Origin: Bosea vaviloviae
GTDB taxonomy: Bacteria; Pseudomonadota; Alphaproteobacteria; Rhizobiales; Beijerinckiaceae
DNA length: 64,000 nt
Direction: 5' to 3'
NCBI RefSeq assembly: GCF_001741865.1
Contig: NZ_CP017147.1
Location: 2,719,001 to 2,783,000, forward strand
Shown: in pieces, positions 33,581 through 42,593 of the stretch
Layout of the letters: every line of letters begins with the position of its first letter
Numbering within the stretch: position 1 is the stretch's first letter
Translations under genes and position numbers: made by a program
The notes under the pieces: generated by a model
Seen by the model: only the letters and a program-made list of their open reading frames with translations
What the model was told of the DNA's origin: nothing
Databases searched by the model: none

Positions 33581-35194
33581 ATGGCGAAAGCAGATCTCGT
33601 GGTGGAGGCGGGTCTCGTGGCGAAAGCAGGTCTCACGGCGGAGGCAGGTCTCGTGGCGGAAGATGGCGCGATCCTGATCGGCAAGAGCTGGAAGGCCGAG
33701 AACCTCCTGCTCAAGCTCGCCAACCGCCACGGGCTGGTGACGGGCGCGACCGGCACGGGCAAGACCGTGACATTGCAGGTGATGGCGGAAGGCTTTGCCC
33801 GCAACGGCGTCCCGGTCTTCGCCGCCGACATCAAGGGCGATCTGTCAGGGATCGCCGCGCCCGGCAGCTCCCAGCCGGCCTTCGTCAAGCGCGCCGCGGA
33901 AATCGGCGTGGCATATCAGCCCGACCAGTTCACCACTGTGTTCTGGGACGTCTTCGGCGAGCAGGGCCACCCCGTCCGCGCCACCATTTCCGAGATGGGG
34001 CCGCTGTTGCTGGCCCGACTGCTCGATCTCAACGATACGCAGGAGGGCGTGCTCAACATCGCCTTCCGCATCGCCGACGAGCAGAAGCTGTTGTTGCTCG
34101 ATCTCAAGGATCTGCGCGCGATCCTCTCCTTCATCGCCGAGAACGCCTCGGATCTGACGACGAAATACGGCAATGTCACCGCCCAGTCGGTCGGCACGAT
34201 CCAGCGCCAATTGCTGGTGCTGGAGAACCAGAAGGGCGATCTGTTCTTCGGCGAGCCGGCGCTCGACATCAACGACCTGATGAAGACCGACCGCGACGGC
34301 CGCGGCATCGTCAACATCATGGCGGCCGACAAGCTGATGGCCAATCCCAGGCTCTACGCCACCTTCCTGCTCTGGCTGCTCTCGGAACTGTTCGAGCAGC
34401 TTCCCGAGGTCGGCGATCTCGACAAGCCAAAACTCGTCTTCTTCTTCGACGAGGCGCATCTGCTGTTCAACGGCGCGCCGAAAGCCTTGCTGACGGCGGT
34501 CGAGCAGGTGGTCAGGCTGATCCGCTCGAAGGGCGTCGGCGTCTATTTCGTCACGCAGAACCCGCTCGATATCCCCGATACGGTGCTGGCCCAGCTCGGC
34601 AACCGCGTCCAGCACGCCTTGCGCGCCTTCACCCCGCGCGACCAGAAGGCGGTGCGCGCCGCGGCCGAAACCTTCCGCCAGAACCCGAAATTCAAGACCG
34701 AGGAGGCGATCACGCAGCTCGCAGTCGGCGAGGCCTTGACCTCGACGCTGGAGGGCAAGGGCACGCCGACCATGGTCGAGCGCACGCTGATCGCGCCGCC
34801 GATGGCGCAGGTCGGCCCCTGCAGCGTGCAGGAGCGCCAGCAGGCGATGAACGCCTCGGGCTTCAAGGGCAAATACGACACCATGATCGACGCCGACTCC
34901 GCTTATGAGGAGTTGATGAAGCGCAAGAACCTGCAGCCCGACGGCTCGCCGATTGAAGCCTCGACCACGGGCGGCGGCGGCATCATGGACACGATCGGCG
35001 GCTGGCTCGGCGGCGGCTCGAACGCGCCGCGCCCGAAGACCGGCCCCGGCAGCCGCGGCGGCGCCCTTCCGCAGAGCATGACCGAGAAGATCATCACCTC
35101 GGCGGCACGCTCGGCCGCGACCTCGATCGGCCGGCAGGTCGGCACCGCGATTCTGCGCGGCGTGCTGGGCAGCATGCTGGGCGGGCGGCGGTAG
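33581..35194 (+). CDS. HerA-like DUF853 ATPase (YjgR family)
   Basis: A 537-aa ATPase. Walker A is TGATGTGKTVTLQ (near residue 60), Walker B is KLVFFFDEAHLLF, and GVYFVTQNPLDIPDTVLAQLGNRVQHALRAFTPRDQKAV is the sensor/arginine region shared with HerA-FtsK type motors. The first 25 residues are an in-frame 18-bp tandem repeat (Ala/Glu-Ala-Gly-Leu-Val), an unusual extension before the conserved ILIGKSWKAENLLL. The C-terminus has a Gly-rich linker and a hydrophobic tail (GTAILRGVLGSMLGG). Cellular role unknown. Confidence 0.92.
   Translation: MAKADLVVEAGLVAKAGLTAEAGLVAEDGAILIGKSWKAENLLLKLANRHGLVTGATGTGKTVTLQVMAEGFARNGVPVFAADIKGDLSGIAAPGSSQPAFVKRAAEIGVAYQPDQFTTVFWDVFGEQGHPVRATISEMGPLLLARLLDLNDTQEGVLNIAFRIADEQKLLLLDLKDLRAILSFIAENASDLTTKYGNVTAQSVGTIQRQLLVLENQKGDLFFGEPALDINDLMKTDRDGRGIVNIMAADKLMANPRLYATFLLWLLSELFEQLPEVGDLDKPKLVFFFDEAHLLFNGAPKALLTAVEQVVRLIRSKGVGVYFVTQNPLDIPDTVLAQLGNRVQHALRAFTPRDQKAVRAAAETFRQNPKFKTEEAITQLAVGEALTSTLEGKGTPTMVERTLIAPPMAQVGPCSVQERQQAMNASGFKGKYDTMIDADSAYEELMKRKNLQPDGSPIEASTTGGGGIMDTIGGWLGGGSNAPRPKTGPGSRGGALPQSMTEKIITSAARSAATSIGRQVGTAILRGVLGSMLGGRR
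33584..33655 (+). repeat. Four 18-bp tandem repeats directly after the start codon
   Basis: Units GCGAAAGCAGATCTCGTG, GTGGAGGCGGGTCTCGTG, GCGAAAGCAGGTCTCACG and GCGGAGGCAGGTCTCGTG begin at the codon after ATG 33581. Unit length is a multiple of three, so the frame is kept and each unit encodes a variant of AKAGLV. Confidence 0.92.
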
Positions 35195-35641
35195 GGTTTG
35201 CACGTCATGCTCGGGCTTGACCCGAGCATCTCTGGACGAGAGATTCTCGGGTCTGCGCTTCGCTCCGCCCGAGAATGACGGGAAGGGCGCGGGGAACCCC
35301 TCTCCTGTAGGGAGAGGGGCAGGGGTGAGGTGTCGGCCCCTGGACCAGTCGAGCGCCAGCCTCACAGCGAAGCAGCGGTGAGGTCGCAGCCAAAGCGTCA
35401 AACGGCCGACCCCTCACCCTGCCCTCTCCCTACGGGAGAGGGTTCTCCGTCGAGATTCCCCGCACGTTGCCTGTAGAGGTCCAGGAGTGGCTCCTCAGGA
35501 TGAGCCCTGCGGCAGTTACCAGCGGTTGCGGAGCAGGGGCGCCATGTTCACTGGGTGGCTGACGCCGCGCTCAAGCCTTGTCATGATGGCGCAACCTGAA
35601 TCGGCTCTCGGATGACGAGGGCCCCAGACCAGTTGAGCGCC
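35195..35641. repeat. Two palindromic elements side by side
   Basis: 35203-35280 holds a GTCATGCTCGGG...GAGAATGAC palindrome. 35287-35473 is a full copy of the GCGCGGGGAACCCCTCTCC family sharing the core CGGCCCCTGGACCAGTC and CGTCAAACGGCCGACCCC with 47.7 kb. Its right end is interrupted by about 13 bp (TCCGTCGAGATTC) between GGGTTC and CCCGCAC. No gene is present. Confidence 0.88.
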
Positions 35642-37024
35642 ATGACCAAGCTTCCCGCGATCCTCTCTCGTCTCGACGCCGATCTCGACACCTCGCTCGC
35701 GCGGCTGTCGTCCTGGCTCGAAATCCCCTCGATCTCGACGGATTCGGCCTATTGGCCCGATAGCCGCCGCGCCGCGGAGTGGCTGCGGGCGGATCTGGAA
35801 TCGCTCGGCTTCAAGGCGTCGCTCGGCGAGACGCCCGGCCAGCCCGTCGTGCTGGCGCATCGGCCCAAGCCTGGCGCGCCGCATGTATTGTTCTATGGGC
35901 ATTACGACGTGCAGCCGGTCGATCCGCTGAATTTGTGGGATACCGAGCCGTTCAAGCCGGTTGTCAAGGAGATCGCGCCCGGCCGCAAGGTCATCGTCGC
36001 GCGCGGTGCCTGCGACGACAAGGGCCAGGTCATGACCTTCGTCGAGGCGATGCGCGCCACCATTGCCGAGACGGGCGATCTGCCTGTTGGCGTCACCATC
36101 CTGGTCGAGGGCGAGGAGGAATCCGGCTCGGTCAACCTGCCGGCCTTCGTCCGCGAGAACGCCGAACAGCTCAAGGCCGATATCGCGCTGGTCTGCGACA
36201 CCGGCATGTGGGACCGCGACACGCCGGCGATCACCGCCTCGCTGCGCGGCATGGTCTATCAGGAGGTCACGATCAGCTGCGCCGATCGCGACCTGCATTC
36301 GGGCCTGTTCGGAGGGGCTGCGGCCAATCCGGTGCATGTGCTCTCGCGCATCATCGCCAGCCTGCATGACGAGACCGGGCGCATCACGGTTCCCGGTTTC
36401 TATGAAGGTGTCGAGGAGCCGTCCAATTCGCAGAAGGCCGATTGGGCCGATCTCGGGCTGACGGAGGCGGAGTTCCTCGGGCAAATCGGCCTGAAGCATT
36501 CGATTGGCGAGAAGGGCCGCATGCTGATCGAGCAGATCCAGTCGCGCCCGACCTGCGACGTCAACGGCATCTGGGGCGGCTATACCGGCGAGGGCACCAA
36601 GACGGTGATCGCCGCCAAGGCCTCGGCCAAGGTCTCCTTCCGCCTCGTCGGCAAGCAGGACCCCGACAAGATCGCCGCCGCCTTCCAGGCCTATGTGCGC
36701 GCGCAATTGCCTGGCGACGTCTCGGCCGAGTTCATCGTCTACAGCGCCTCGCCCGCAATCGCGGTGCCGGCCGATTCACCGGCGCTGACCAAGGCGCGGG
36801 CGGCTCTGACCGAGGAGTGGGGCCGCAAGGCGGTGACGATCGGCTCGGGCGGCTCGGTGCCGGTGGTCGGCGATTTCAAGCGCCTGCTCGGGATGGACAC
36901 GCTGCTGGTCGGCTTCGGGCTCGACGACGACAGGGTGCATTCGCCCAACGAGAAATACGACCTCTCATCCTTCCATAAGGGACAGCGCTCCTGGGCGCGT
37001 ATCTTGCAGGCATTGGGTTCATGA
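35642..37024 (+). CDS. M20-family dipeptidase
   Basis: A 460-aa zinc metallopeptidase. The metal-site blocks are in order: [12 protein letters not shown] (His, Asp), [17 protein letters not shown] (bridging Asp), [12 protein letters not shown] (catalytic and ligand Glu), ALVCDTGMW (Asp) and [12 protein letters not shown] near the C-terminus (His). A dimerisation domain lies between. It hydrolyses small peptides or N-acyl amino acids in the cytosol. Start ATG 35642 precedes the conserved [25 protein letters not shown]. Its stop overlaps the LOG-family start. Confidence 0.94.
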   Translation: MTKLPAILSRLDADLDTSLARLSSWLEIPSISTDSAYWPDSRRAAEWLRADLESLGFKASLGETPGQPVVLAHRPKPGAPHVLFYGHYDVQPVDPLNLWDTEPFKPVVKEIAPGRKVIVARGACDDKGQVMTFVEAMRATIAETGDLPVGVTILVEGEEESGSVNLPAFVRENAEQLKADIALVCDTGMWDRDTPAITASLRGMVYQEVTISCADRDLHSGLFGGAAANPVHVLSRIIASLHDETGRITVPGFYEGVEEPSNSQKADWADLGLTEAEFLGQIGLKHSIGEKGRMLIEQIQSRPTCDVNGIWGGYTGEGTKTVIAAKASAKVSFRLVGKQDPDKIAAAFQAYVRAQLPGDVSAEFIVYSASPAIAVPADSPALTKARAALTEEWGRKAVTIGSGGSVPVVGDFKRLLGMDTLLVGFGLDDDRVHSPNEKYDLSSFHKGQRSWARILQALGS

Positions 37025-37602
37025 AATCGGTTTGCGTCTTCTGCGGGTCCAATCCCGGCAATGAGCCCGTCTATGCGGCGGGCGCCCGCGCCATGGGCGC
37101 CGAGATCGCCCGGCGCGGCCTCGTCCTGGTCTATGGCGGCGGCGCGGTGGGTTTGATGGGCATCGTCGCCAATGCCGCGCTCGAGGCCGGCGGCGAGGTT
37201 CATGGCGTCATCCCGCGCGCGCTGCGCGAGAAGGAAGTCGGGCATCACGGCCTGACACGGCTCGAGGTCGTCGAGACCATGCATATCCGCAAGGCGCGGA
37301 TGGCCGAACTCTCGGACGGCTTCATCGCCATGCCCGGCGGCATCGGCACCTTTGAGGAATTGTTCGAGATCTGGACCTGGGGCCAGCTCGGCATCCACTC
37401 CAAGCCGCTGGGCCTGCTCAATATCGCGGGCTTCTACGATCCGCTGGCCGCCTTCCTCGACGGCACGGTCGAAGCCGGCTTCCTGAAGCAGACGCACCGC
37501 GCCATGGCGATGACCGATACGGAGCCCGCGACCCTGCTCGACCGGATGGAGCAATATGTCCCGGCCGCGACGATCAAATGGGTGGAGAAGGAACAGGTCT
37601 GA
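37021..37602 (+). CDS. TIGR00730 / LOG-family protein (nucleotide 5'-monophosphate phosphoribohydrolase)
   Basis: A 193-aa Rossmann-fold protein with the family motifs [50 protein letters not shown] and [19 protein letters not shown] proteins cleave AMP or cytokinin ribotides to the base and ribose-5-phosphate. Its ATG lies within the ATGA overlap of the peptidase gene, so the two are coupled. Confidence 0.93.
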   Translation: MKSVCVFCGSNPGNEPVYAAGARAMGAEIARRGLVLVYGGGAVGLMGIVANAALEAGGEVHGVIPRALREKEVGHHGLTRLEVVETMHIRKARMAELSDGFIAMPGGIGTFEELFEIWTWGQLGIHSKPLGLLNIAGFYDPLAAFLDGTVEAGFLKQTHRAMAMTDTEPATLLDRMEQYVPAATIKWVEKEQV

Positions 37603-37668
37603 GCGGCTCTATCGTCGCGCTGGATCACGTTCGAAAATCCTGTCTGTTCAAAAAGCGGAGACTGGTCG

Positions 37669-38667
37669 ATGGCGATCAGAAAGCTGTGGCCCATGGGCCG
37701 GATCTGCGGGCTGCTGCTCGCCGGCATGGCGCTCGGAGTCGGGCCGGTCCTGGCGGAATCAGCGCCCGGCATTCGCTATGCCCAGGTTACACCGGGCGCC
37801 ATCGCACGCCCGGTTGTCCCGAGCGCGGAGCAGCGGCAGGAGGACCAGCTCTTCGAGATCCTGCGCGAATTGGACAGCGCCTGCAACAACGCGGCCTGGA
37901 CGCTGTGGCGCACCAATTCCTACGATGATTGGCGCAACCGCAGGGCGCGCGTGCTCTCGATCCAGTATTCCGTGCGCTCCTATGAGCGCCTGCCGCCGCT
38001 CCCGGCCTCGCTGCCCGAGGCCCTGAAGCTGAAGGCCGAGCCCGCCATCAAGAGCGCAAACGAGACGCTGGGCGCCAGCGGCGAGGTCTTCAAGGACCTC
38101 TCGACCTATATCAACGCCAAGGATTACGAGGACGACAAGTTCAAGAAGGGCGACGAGCTGAATGCAAAGCTCTTGGCCGCCGGCAAGCGCTGCCATCAGC
38201 TCGAGGCCGAGCTCGCCGAGATCTATCGCGATGCCGCCGCGCTGGTGATCGAGCGCCGCAAGGCCGGTGCGCCGCGTCCCGAGATCGTCGCGACCATGAT
38301 CGCGGACTGGCAGAAGGCGAGCGCATTGTCGCGCGAGCTCGGGCGTTTCGAATTGGCCGACCGCGCCACGCTGGAAGGGCTCGTCCGCGATCTCTCGGCC
38401 GTGTCGGATGAGCGCAAGGCGAATTTCGAACCGCTGAAGCAAGCGCCGCAAGCCCAAGTACCGCAAGCCGTCAAAGGCTTCTATGAGACGACCCTGCAGG
38501 ACGACATCGCCGCCAAGATGCGCCGCCTGCTGCGCGAAGCCAAAACGCCCAAGGCCTTCAAGGAGGTGGCGCAGGACCGGCCGCGCTCGGAGTTCTGGAG
38601 CGTTCGCCGCGAGATCGACTACGCCATGCCCGACGCGATCCTGAACTATCTGCGGAATCCGGGGTAG
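37669..38667 (+). CDS. Secreted helical protein, probably YiiG/DUF3829 family
   Basis: A 332-aa protein with an N-terminal signal peptide (ICGLLLAGMALGVGPVLAESA). The remainder is long amphipathic helix with a pair of cysteines (ELDSACNNAAW, AAGKRCHQLEAELAEIYRD) and a short Gln/Pro/Ala repeat (QAPQAQVPQAV). The pattern of acidic helices after a lipoprotein-like leader is like DUF3829 YiiG proteins, but this is a weak match. Function unknown. Confidence 0.75.
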   Translation: MAIRKLWPMGRICGLLLAGMALGVGPVLAESAPGIRYAQVTPGAIARPVVPSAEQRQEDQLFEILRELDSACNNAAWTLWRTNSYDDWRNRRARVLSIQYSVRSYERLPPLPASLPEALKLKAEPAIKSANETLGASGEVFKDLSTYINAKDYEDDKFKKGDELNAKLLAAGKRCHQLEAELAEIYRDAAALVIERRKAGAPRPEIVATMIADWQKASALSRELGRFELADRATLEGLVRDLSAVSDERKANFEPLKQAPQAQVPQAVKGFYETTLQDDIAAKMRRLLREAKTPKAFKEVAQDRPRSEFWSVRREIDYAMPDAILNYLRNPG

Positions 38668-38855
38668 GGCGCGAACCCGTAAATCGACCGGGCGACCGGG
38701 TTCGTCAGGTCCGCTGTGCGGTAAAGGTGGAGCAGCCTCCGCATCGCAGCGAAACGAAGCTATGGGTGAGAAACGGAAGGTTTCGCTTTGCGAGTTAACC
38801 TCGCATGCATGCGTGGCCGAGATAATCGAACATCTGGAGCGCGACGGCGGGTTCG

Positions 38856-39098
38856 ATGGCAAAGAGCGCGATTCTGCTGATCGTCGGGGTTATTGGCTGG
38901 GTATTCTCGGTCAGACAGTTATACAGCGCAATTGCGTATGGGCTCGTTTACAGCGGTCCTCGGAGTAGTGTCCGATGGCTCTCATTTGACGAGAGCCCCT
39001 ACTACTTTGTCTTGGCATTGGTGATTTATCTCGCGGGCTTCTGCTTTCTAACGCATGTAGGGTTTTTTACGCTTCGCGATGCCGCTCGTCGCCAGTGA
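38856..39098 (+). CDS. Small two-helix membrane protein
   Basis: An 80-aa ORF with two hydrophobic segments, SAILLIVGVIGWVFSVRQLYSAIAYG and YYFVLALVIYLAGFCFLTHVGFF, separated by a charged loop and ending DAARRQ. Positively charged ends suit an inner-membrane protein. No family is recognised and no strong ribosome site is visible. It lies at the left edge of the IS-scarred region. Confidence 0.45.
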   Translation: MAKSAILLIVGVIGWVFSVRQLYSAIAYGLVYSGPRSSVRWLSFDESPYYFVLALVIYLAGFCFLTHVGFFTLRDAARRQ

Positions 39099-39285
39099 AC
39101 GGATCCGGCCGAGATGCCCGCAACAGGCCATTCGCAGCCGGGCCAACAGTGGCCAGCCCGTCCACGTCCGCTGTTCCATCGGAAGCGGAAGCCAATCCAG
39201 CACACGTGTGACAACGGTACGGGCCATCTCGGGTTGATGGGATCGCAATGGACCCGGTTCAAGCTGCGAAAGCAGAGCCTGAACT

Positions 39286-39345
39286 ATGCGCGACGAACTC
39301 ACCGATTGTGAATGGACCACTATCAAGCTGACGCGCCCTTGTGAC
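39286..39345 (+). pseudogene. IS5-family transposase N-terminal remnant
   Basis: The translated start MRDELTDCEWTTIKLTRP closely resembles the conserved MRYELTDxEWxxIKP opening of IS5/IS427-group transposases, then the similarity stops. Only about 20 codons remain. It marks an old insertion on the left side of the HEPN-motif gene. Confidence 0.55.
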
Positions 39346-39367
39346 GAGGCGCGTCATTCCGACCACA

Positions 39368-40189
39368 TCAACCTTGAGATGGAGGAAGCTGGTGTGAGGA
39401 CACTGTCAGAGTCTGGACGAGTTGGCCCTGACCACGAGATGTCTGGAGACCGGCTTCTAATTCGAGCAGTCTCTGAGGCAATACTGGCCGCTCGCGATAA
39501 AACGCCTCGAACACGCGGTTGACTTCGTCGACGCGGTCGCGCGCAAAATGGGCCGTTTGCACAGCTTCCGCAATGTCGCTCGCTGTCAGTCCGGGTATCT
39601 GGCGGTCGGCGATTTTGCGTCCCAGTCGGATCACGTCGAAGGCCGGGGCGGTTAGGCGGGCATGGGATCGCCCATTGATGACCAATGTCTGCGGGCTGGC
39701 GTGGGCGATCGTGTTCCTGACTTTACGAGCCCGCTGCACCTTGAGGAAAACACGGTCCCATAGGTTCCGTAGTGAGCCGAGTTCGCCATTTTCAAACATG
39801 AATTGCTTCAGCACGTTGTCTACGATCTCGGAGCGCGCATCAAAGCCGCTAGGACTGAAATAGATCGCGTAAGCCACTTGGCTGTGTGGGAGGTTTAGTG
39901 CTGAATAGAGCAAGGCTCCGAGCGCGCTTTCAAGGCCGGAGAAAATGGAATTGAAAAGACCGATGTTGTTTCGAATAGCCTCATGTTCGCGTTCGAGTCG
40001 AGCATGTGCCTGTCGCATCTCGTTCAATTCTGCTGCGGTGGGTGGGGTAAGGAAACCAGGCGGAAATTGAGCAAGAAAGGTGATAAGATCGGGGCTCCCG
40101 TCAGACAACTCCTCTTCGGCCCGACCAGGTTGAGCATTCGCATAAGAACTGACAATCTTCCCGCTGCTATCGCGCTGGACAAATGGCAT
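39368..40189 (-). CDS. Orphan protein with HEPN-type RN-x3-H motif
   Basis: A 273-aa protein starting MPFVQRDSSGKIVSSYAN, not recognised as a whole. The central helical part contains KVQRARKVRNTIAHASPQ, in which RNTIAH matches the Rx4-6H motif (usually RNxxxH) of HEPN ribonuclease and nucleotidyl-binding domains. The C-terminus is helical (FARDRVDEVNRVFEAFYRERP). It lies between an IS5 remnant and an IS1595-type transposase remnant, and its base composition is less GC-rich than neighbours. A defence or stress RNase role is possible but unproven; many non-catalytic helical proteins share such motifs. Confidence 0.65.
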   Translation of the reverse strand: MPFVQRDSSGKIVSSYANAQPGRAEEELSDGSPDLITFLAQFPPGFLTPPTAAELNEMRQAHARLEREHEAIRNNIGLFNSIFSGLESALGALLYSALNLPHSQVAYAIYFSPSGFDARSEIVDNVLKQFMFENGELGSLRNLWDRVFLKVQRARKVRNTIAHASPQTLVINGRSHARLTAPAFDVIRLGRKIADRQIPGLTASDIAEAVQTAHFARDRVDEVNRVFEAFYRERPVLPQRLLELEAGLQTSRGQGQLVQTLTVSSHQLPPSQG

Positions 40190-40204
40190 GGATGACACCC
40201 AAAG

Positions 40205-40365
40205 ACGATAGCGACAAATTCAATGATACATTGAAGTGGGTGCCGCTTCTCACCACAATGCTGATAGATGCCCTTCATGCCGCGCTTGAAGATGGAGAAC
40301 ACGCCCTCGATCGTGTTGGTGTGCACGTCGCCGCGAGCGTATTCCTTGGTGCTGTATCATGAGCA
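40205..40365 (-). pseudogene. IS1595/ISXO2-like transposase C-terminal remnant
   Basis: On the minus strand, YSTKEYARGDVHTNTIEG followed by VFSIFKRGMKGIYQHCGEK is the characteristic ISXO2-like domain segment. After CGEK the expected HLHRYLAEFDFRY is scrambled by small indels. Both ends are missing, so the element is dead. Confidence 0.8.
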
Positions 40366-40419
40366 CTCGCGAACTGTGACTGAACGCCAAGCCGCCGTGC
40401 CCCTCGGCCGCCTGAGCGG

Positions 40420-40600
40420 GGTCAGCGCGAGAACCACCAGCTTATAGCTCGCGGGCAGCTGGAGGGCCTCGTCGTGCCGGCCACTGGTGCCAGATCGGAG
40501 CCTCAGATGGCCGCATCGAAGCTCCGGTCAGGCAGACCGGGCGCCTTGTTTTATGCACCACCGCTCGACCTACTGACGATACCGACGAGCGACTGGATCT
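40420..40600 (-). pseudogene. Decayed 3' fragment of a trypsin-like protease gene
   Basis: It aligns with the 3' end of the intact protease gene at 45905-46741, in the same orientation. LVGIVSRSSGG corresponds to LVGIVSWSSGP, and GTSGRHDEALQLPASY corresponds to GTGGRQEEAPQPPASY. Internal stop codons, loss of the middle part and a one-base insertion (TATAAGC for TATAGC) disable it. It abuts the end of the polysaccharide synthase gene. Confidence 0.8.
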
Positions 40601-40615
40601 TCGCCATGTCCTCGC

Positions 40616-42589
40616 TCAAGCCGTCCGGAAGCACCGTCGCAAGACGCCCGACACGACGCCTCTCCAATTCGCCGTCCGCGCGATCGGGTCGACCGCCGTG
40701 GTGAAAAGTCGAAGAATCAAGGCGCGGCGCTGGGCGGCGTTCGGCTCCAGACGCAAGGCTATCTCACCGATACGGTCTTCCCTGGCGAAGGCGCGGATCC
40801 AGCCTGCCGTTTTGACCCAGATTTGAAGCGGCTGGCTTCGATCAAGTTCATGCGGCAGCTCGGCGAGTTGAATGGTCGCGCCTTCCAGACCCATCGTCGA
40901 GAGTGTGCAGCGGAAGGTGCCGATCTCCGTCTTCAATACGCTGGGCTCGGCGATACCGAACTCGTCGGCTTTGCGCGGCCGCTCGAAGCAGATCACAAAG
41001 GCGACGAAGCTGATCAGCATCGCGACGCCGGCCCAGAGCAAGTTGAAATAATCGAGTGGCGACACTTCGCTCGCGCCGGACGGAGAGATGAACGACCACA
41101 CGATAGAGCCGGCCGAAAGCAGCGAGATGGCGCCAAACCATGCCGCCATGGTCCAGCGCACCGACGAGATCGAACGATCGCCACCCTTGTCGGTGACCTT
41201 GAAGGGGCGCCCAAACGGCCGAACGGTCGCAGACAGCAGCGTCAAGGTGACCGCCAGCGCCGTAATCGAGTGCGTCACTTCCATGAACAGGGGAAGCGTA
41301 CGCTGACCCGACACCCAGCCGCTATAGATCCACAATGCCAGGAGCGCAGGCACGCCGTAGCGAAGGAATGCAAGGTAGTCGGCGTGGAAGGCGGGTATAT
41401 CGAAGAACCAGTATATCGATGGTGCGATCAGCATCAGAACGATGAAGGGCTTGCACAGCCAGTTCAGGACGCCATGCAGATAATGCAGGCGTTGCATCAA
41501 TGTGTAGTTTTTCCCGCGGAAAGGGCCATTCTTCAGGAGAGCGACCTGGATCGTGCCGAGGCACCACCGGGTCCGTTGCGTGATGTATTCAGGTAATCCT
41601 TCGGCCGATAGCCCCGCGCTCAGCCGCTCGTTCAGCCAGTGTGTCTCATACCCGTCCCGCATCAGCGTGTAGGTCAGGTTGATGTCCTCACAGATCGCGT
41701 CATGCGGAAAACCACCCGCTGCCGTGACGAGGTCGCGCCGCACGACGAAGGAGGTGCCGACGCAGAAGGCGCAACCCCATGCGTCCTTGGCCGGCTGAAA
41801 CACGTCGAAGAAGATGCGCTGATCGTCGACCCAGGCGTCCGAGCTCATCAGGTTGTGCTGGATCGGGTCGGCGTTGAAGAAGAACTGCGGTGTCTGCACT
41901 ACGGCGGTCCGCTCATCCCGAAACAGCCCGACCACCCGTCGCAAAATCGTCGGGTTCACCGCAAAGTCGGCGTCAAGGACGAGAATGAGAGGCGCGTTCG
42001 TGACGCCGGCGGTGCGGAAGAGTGCGTTGTTGAGATTGCCGGCCTTGGCGCCCACATTGTCCGATCGCGTCAGATAGTTCGCGCCGAGCTCGGCACAGTA
42101 ATCCTTCAGCCAGGCGCGTCGCGTGTCGTCGCAAACCCAGACCGTGACATTGGGATAATCGATGGCGAGCGCCGCGACGATCGATTTCTCGACCACGTCG
42201 AGAGGTTCGCTGTAGGTGCAGATGAAGACATCGACCGCAGGCCAGTCGCCGCTTTGGCGAAGCCGGGCTTCCTCCCGATCGGCTTCATCCGAGCGGTCCT
42301 TGAACCGAACCAGGATGATGATCGACATGAGCGTATAGAGGATTGCCGTAAACTCGAAGGCCAGGAACAGATATGGCCAGATCTGATCGAAGTTCGGCTC
42401 CAGAGGCGGCAAGGTCTCCTGCCAGCGCCAGGCGGCATAGGCCAGGATGAACAGCGCAGCCGTGCCGCCAAACAGCGCGCGCGCCGTGCCATGGGCGCGG
42501 TCAAGCAGGCCCGCCATGGTCAGAAGGCCGAGACAAATGCCGAGATCTGCGAGCAGAACCGAGGTCAGGTCCGGCGGTGATGGGAACAT
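40616..42589 (-). CDS. Family 2 beta-glycan synthase (BcsA/CrdS/BgsA-like)
   Basis: A 657-aa processive glycosyltransferase. From MFPSPPDL: N-terminal membrane helices (about residues 10-95), then the catalytic domain with Asp154-Asp155 (CDDTRRAW), DADF at 206-209, CEDINLTYTLM (Asp302) and QRTRW at 338-342, then about four to five helices and a C-terminal soluble domain. The D,D,D,QxxRW set defines cellulose, curdlan and mixed-linkage glucan synthases. The length is close to CrdS/BgsA and shorter than BcsA, and a clear PilZ RxxxR motif is not seen, which favours a non-cellulose beta-glucan. It starts four bases after the preceding gene. Confidence 0.9.
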   Translation of the reverse strand: MFPSPPDLTSVLLADLGICLGLLTMAGLLDRAHGTARALFGGTAALFILAYAAWRWQETLPPLEPNFDQIWPYLFLAFEFTAILYTLMSIIILVRFKDRSDEADREEARLRQSGDWPAVDVFICTYSEPLDVVEKSIVAALAIDYPNVTVWVCDDTRRAWLKDYCAELGANYLTRSDNVGAKAGNLNNALFRTAGVTNAPLILVLDADFAVNPTILRRVVGLFRDERTAVVQTPQFFFNADPIQHNLMSSDAWVDDQRIFFDVFQPAKDAWGCAFCVGTSFVVRRDLVTAAGGFPHDAICEDINLTYTLMRDGYETHWLNERLSAGLSAEGLPEYITQRTRWCLGTIQVALLKNGPFRGKNYTLMQRLHYLHGVLNWLCKPFIVLMLIAPSIYWFFDIPAFHADYLAFLRYGVPALLALWIYSGWVSGQRTLPLFMEVTHSITALAVTLTLLSATVRPFGRPFKVTDKGGDRSISSVRWTMAAWFGAISLLSAGSIVWSFISPSGASEVSPLDYFNLLWAGVAMLISFVAFVICFERPRKADEFGIAEPSVLKTEIGTFRCTLSTMGLEGATIQLAELPHELDRSQPLQIWVKTAGWIRAFAREDRIGEIALRLEPNAAQRRALILRLFTTAVDPIARTANWRGVVSGVLRRCFRTA

Positions 42590-42593
42590 CTCA

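Noticed and set aside
35195..35480. Complete insertion sequence
   Set aside because: Palindromic arms are present but there is no transposase frame; the size and recurrence fit a short non-coding palindromic element.
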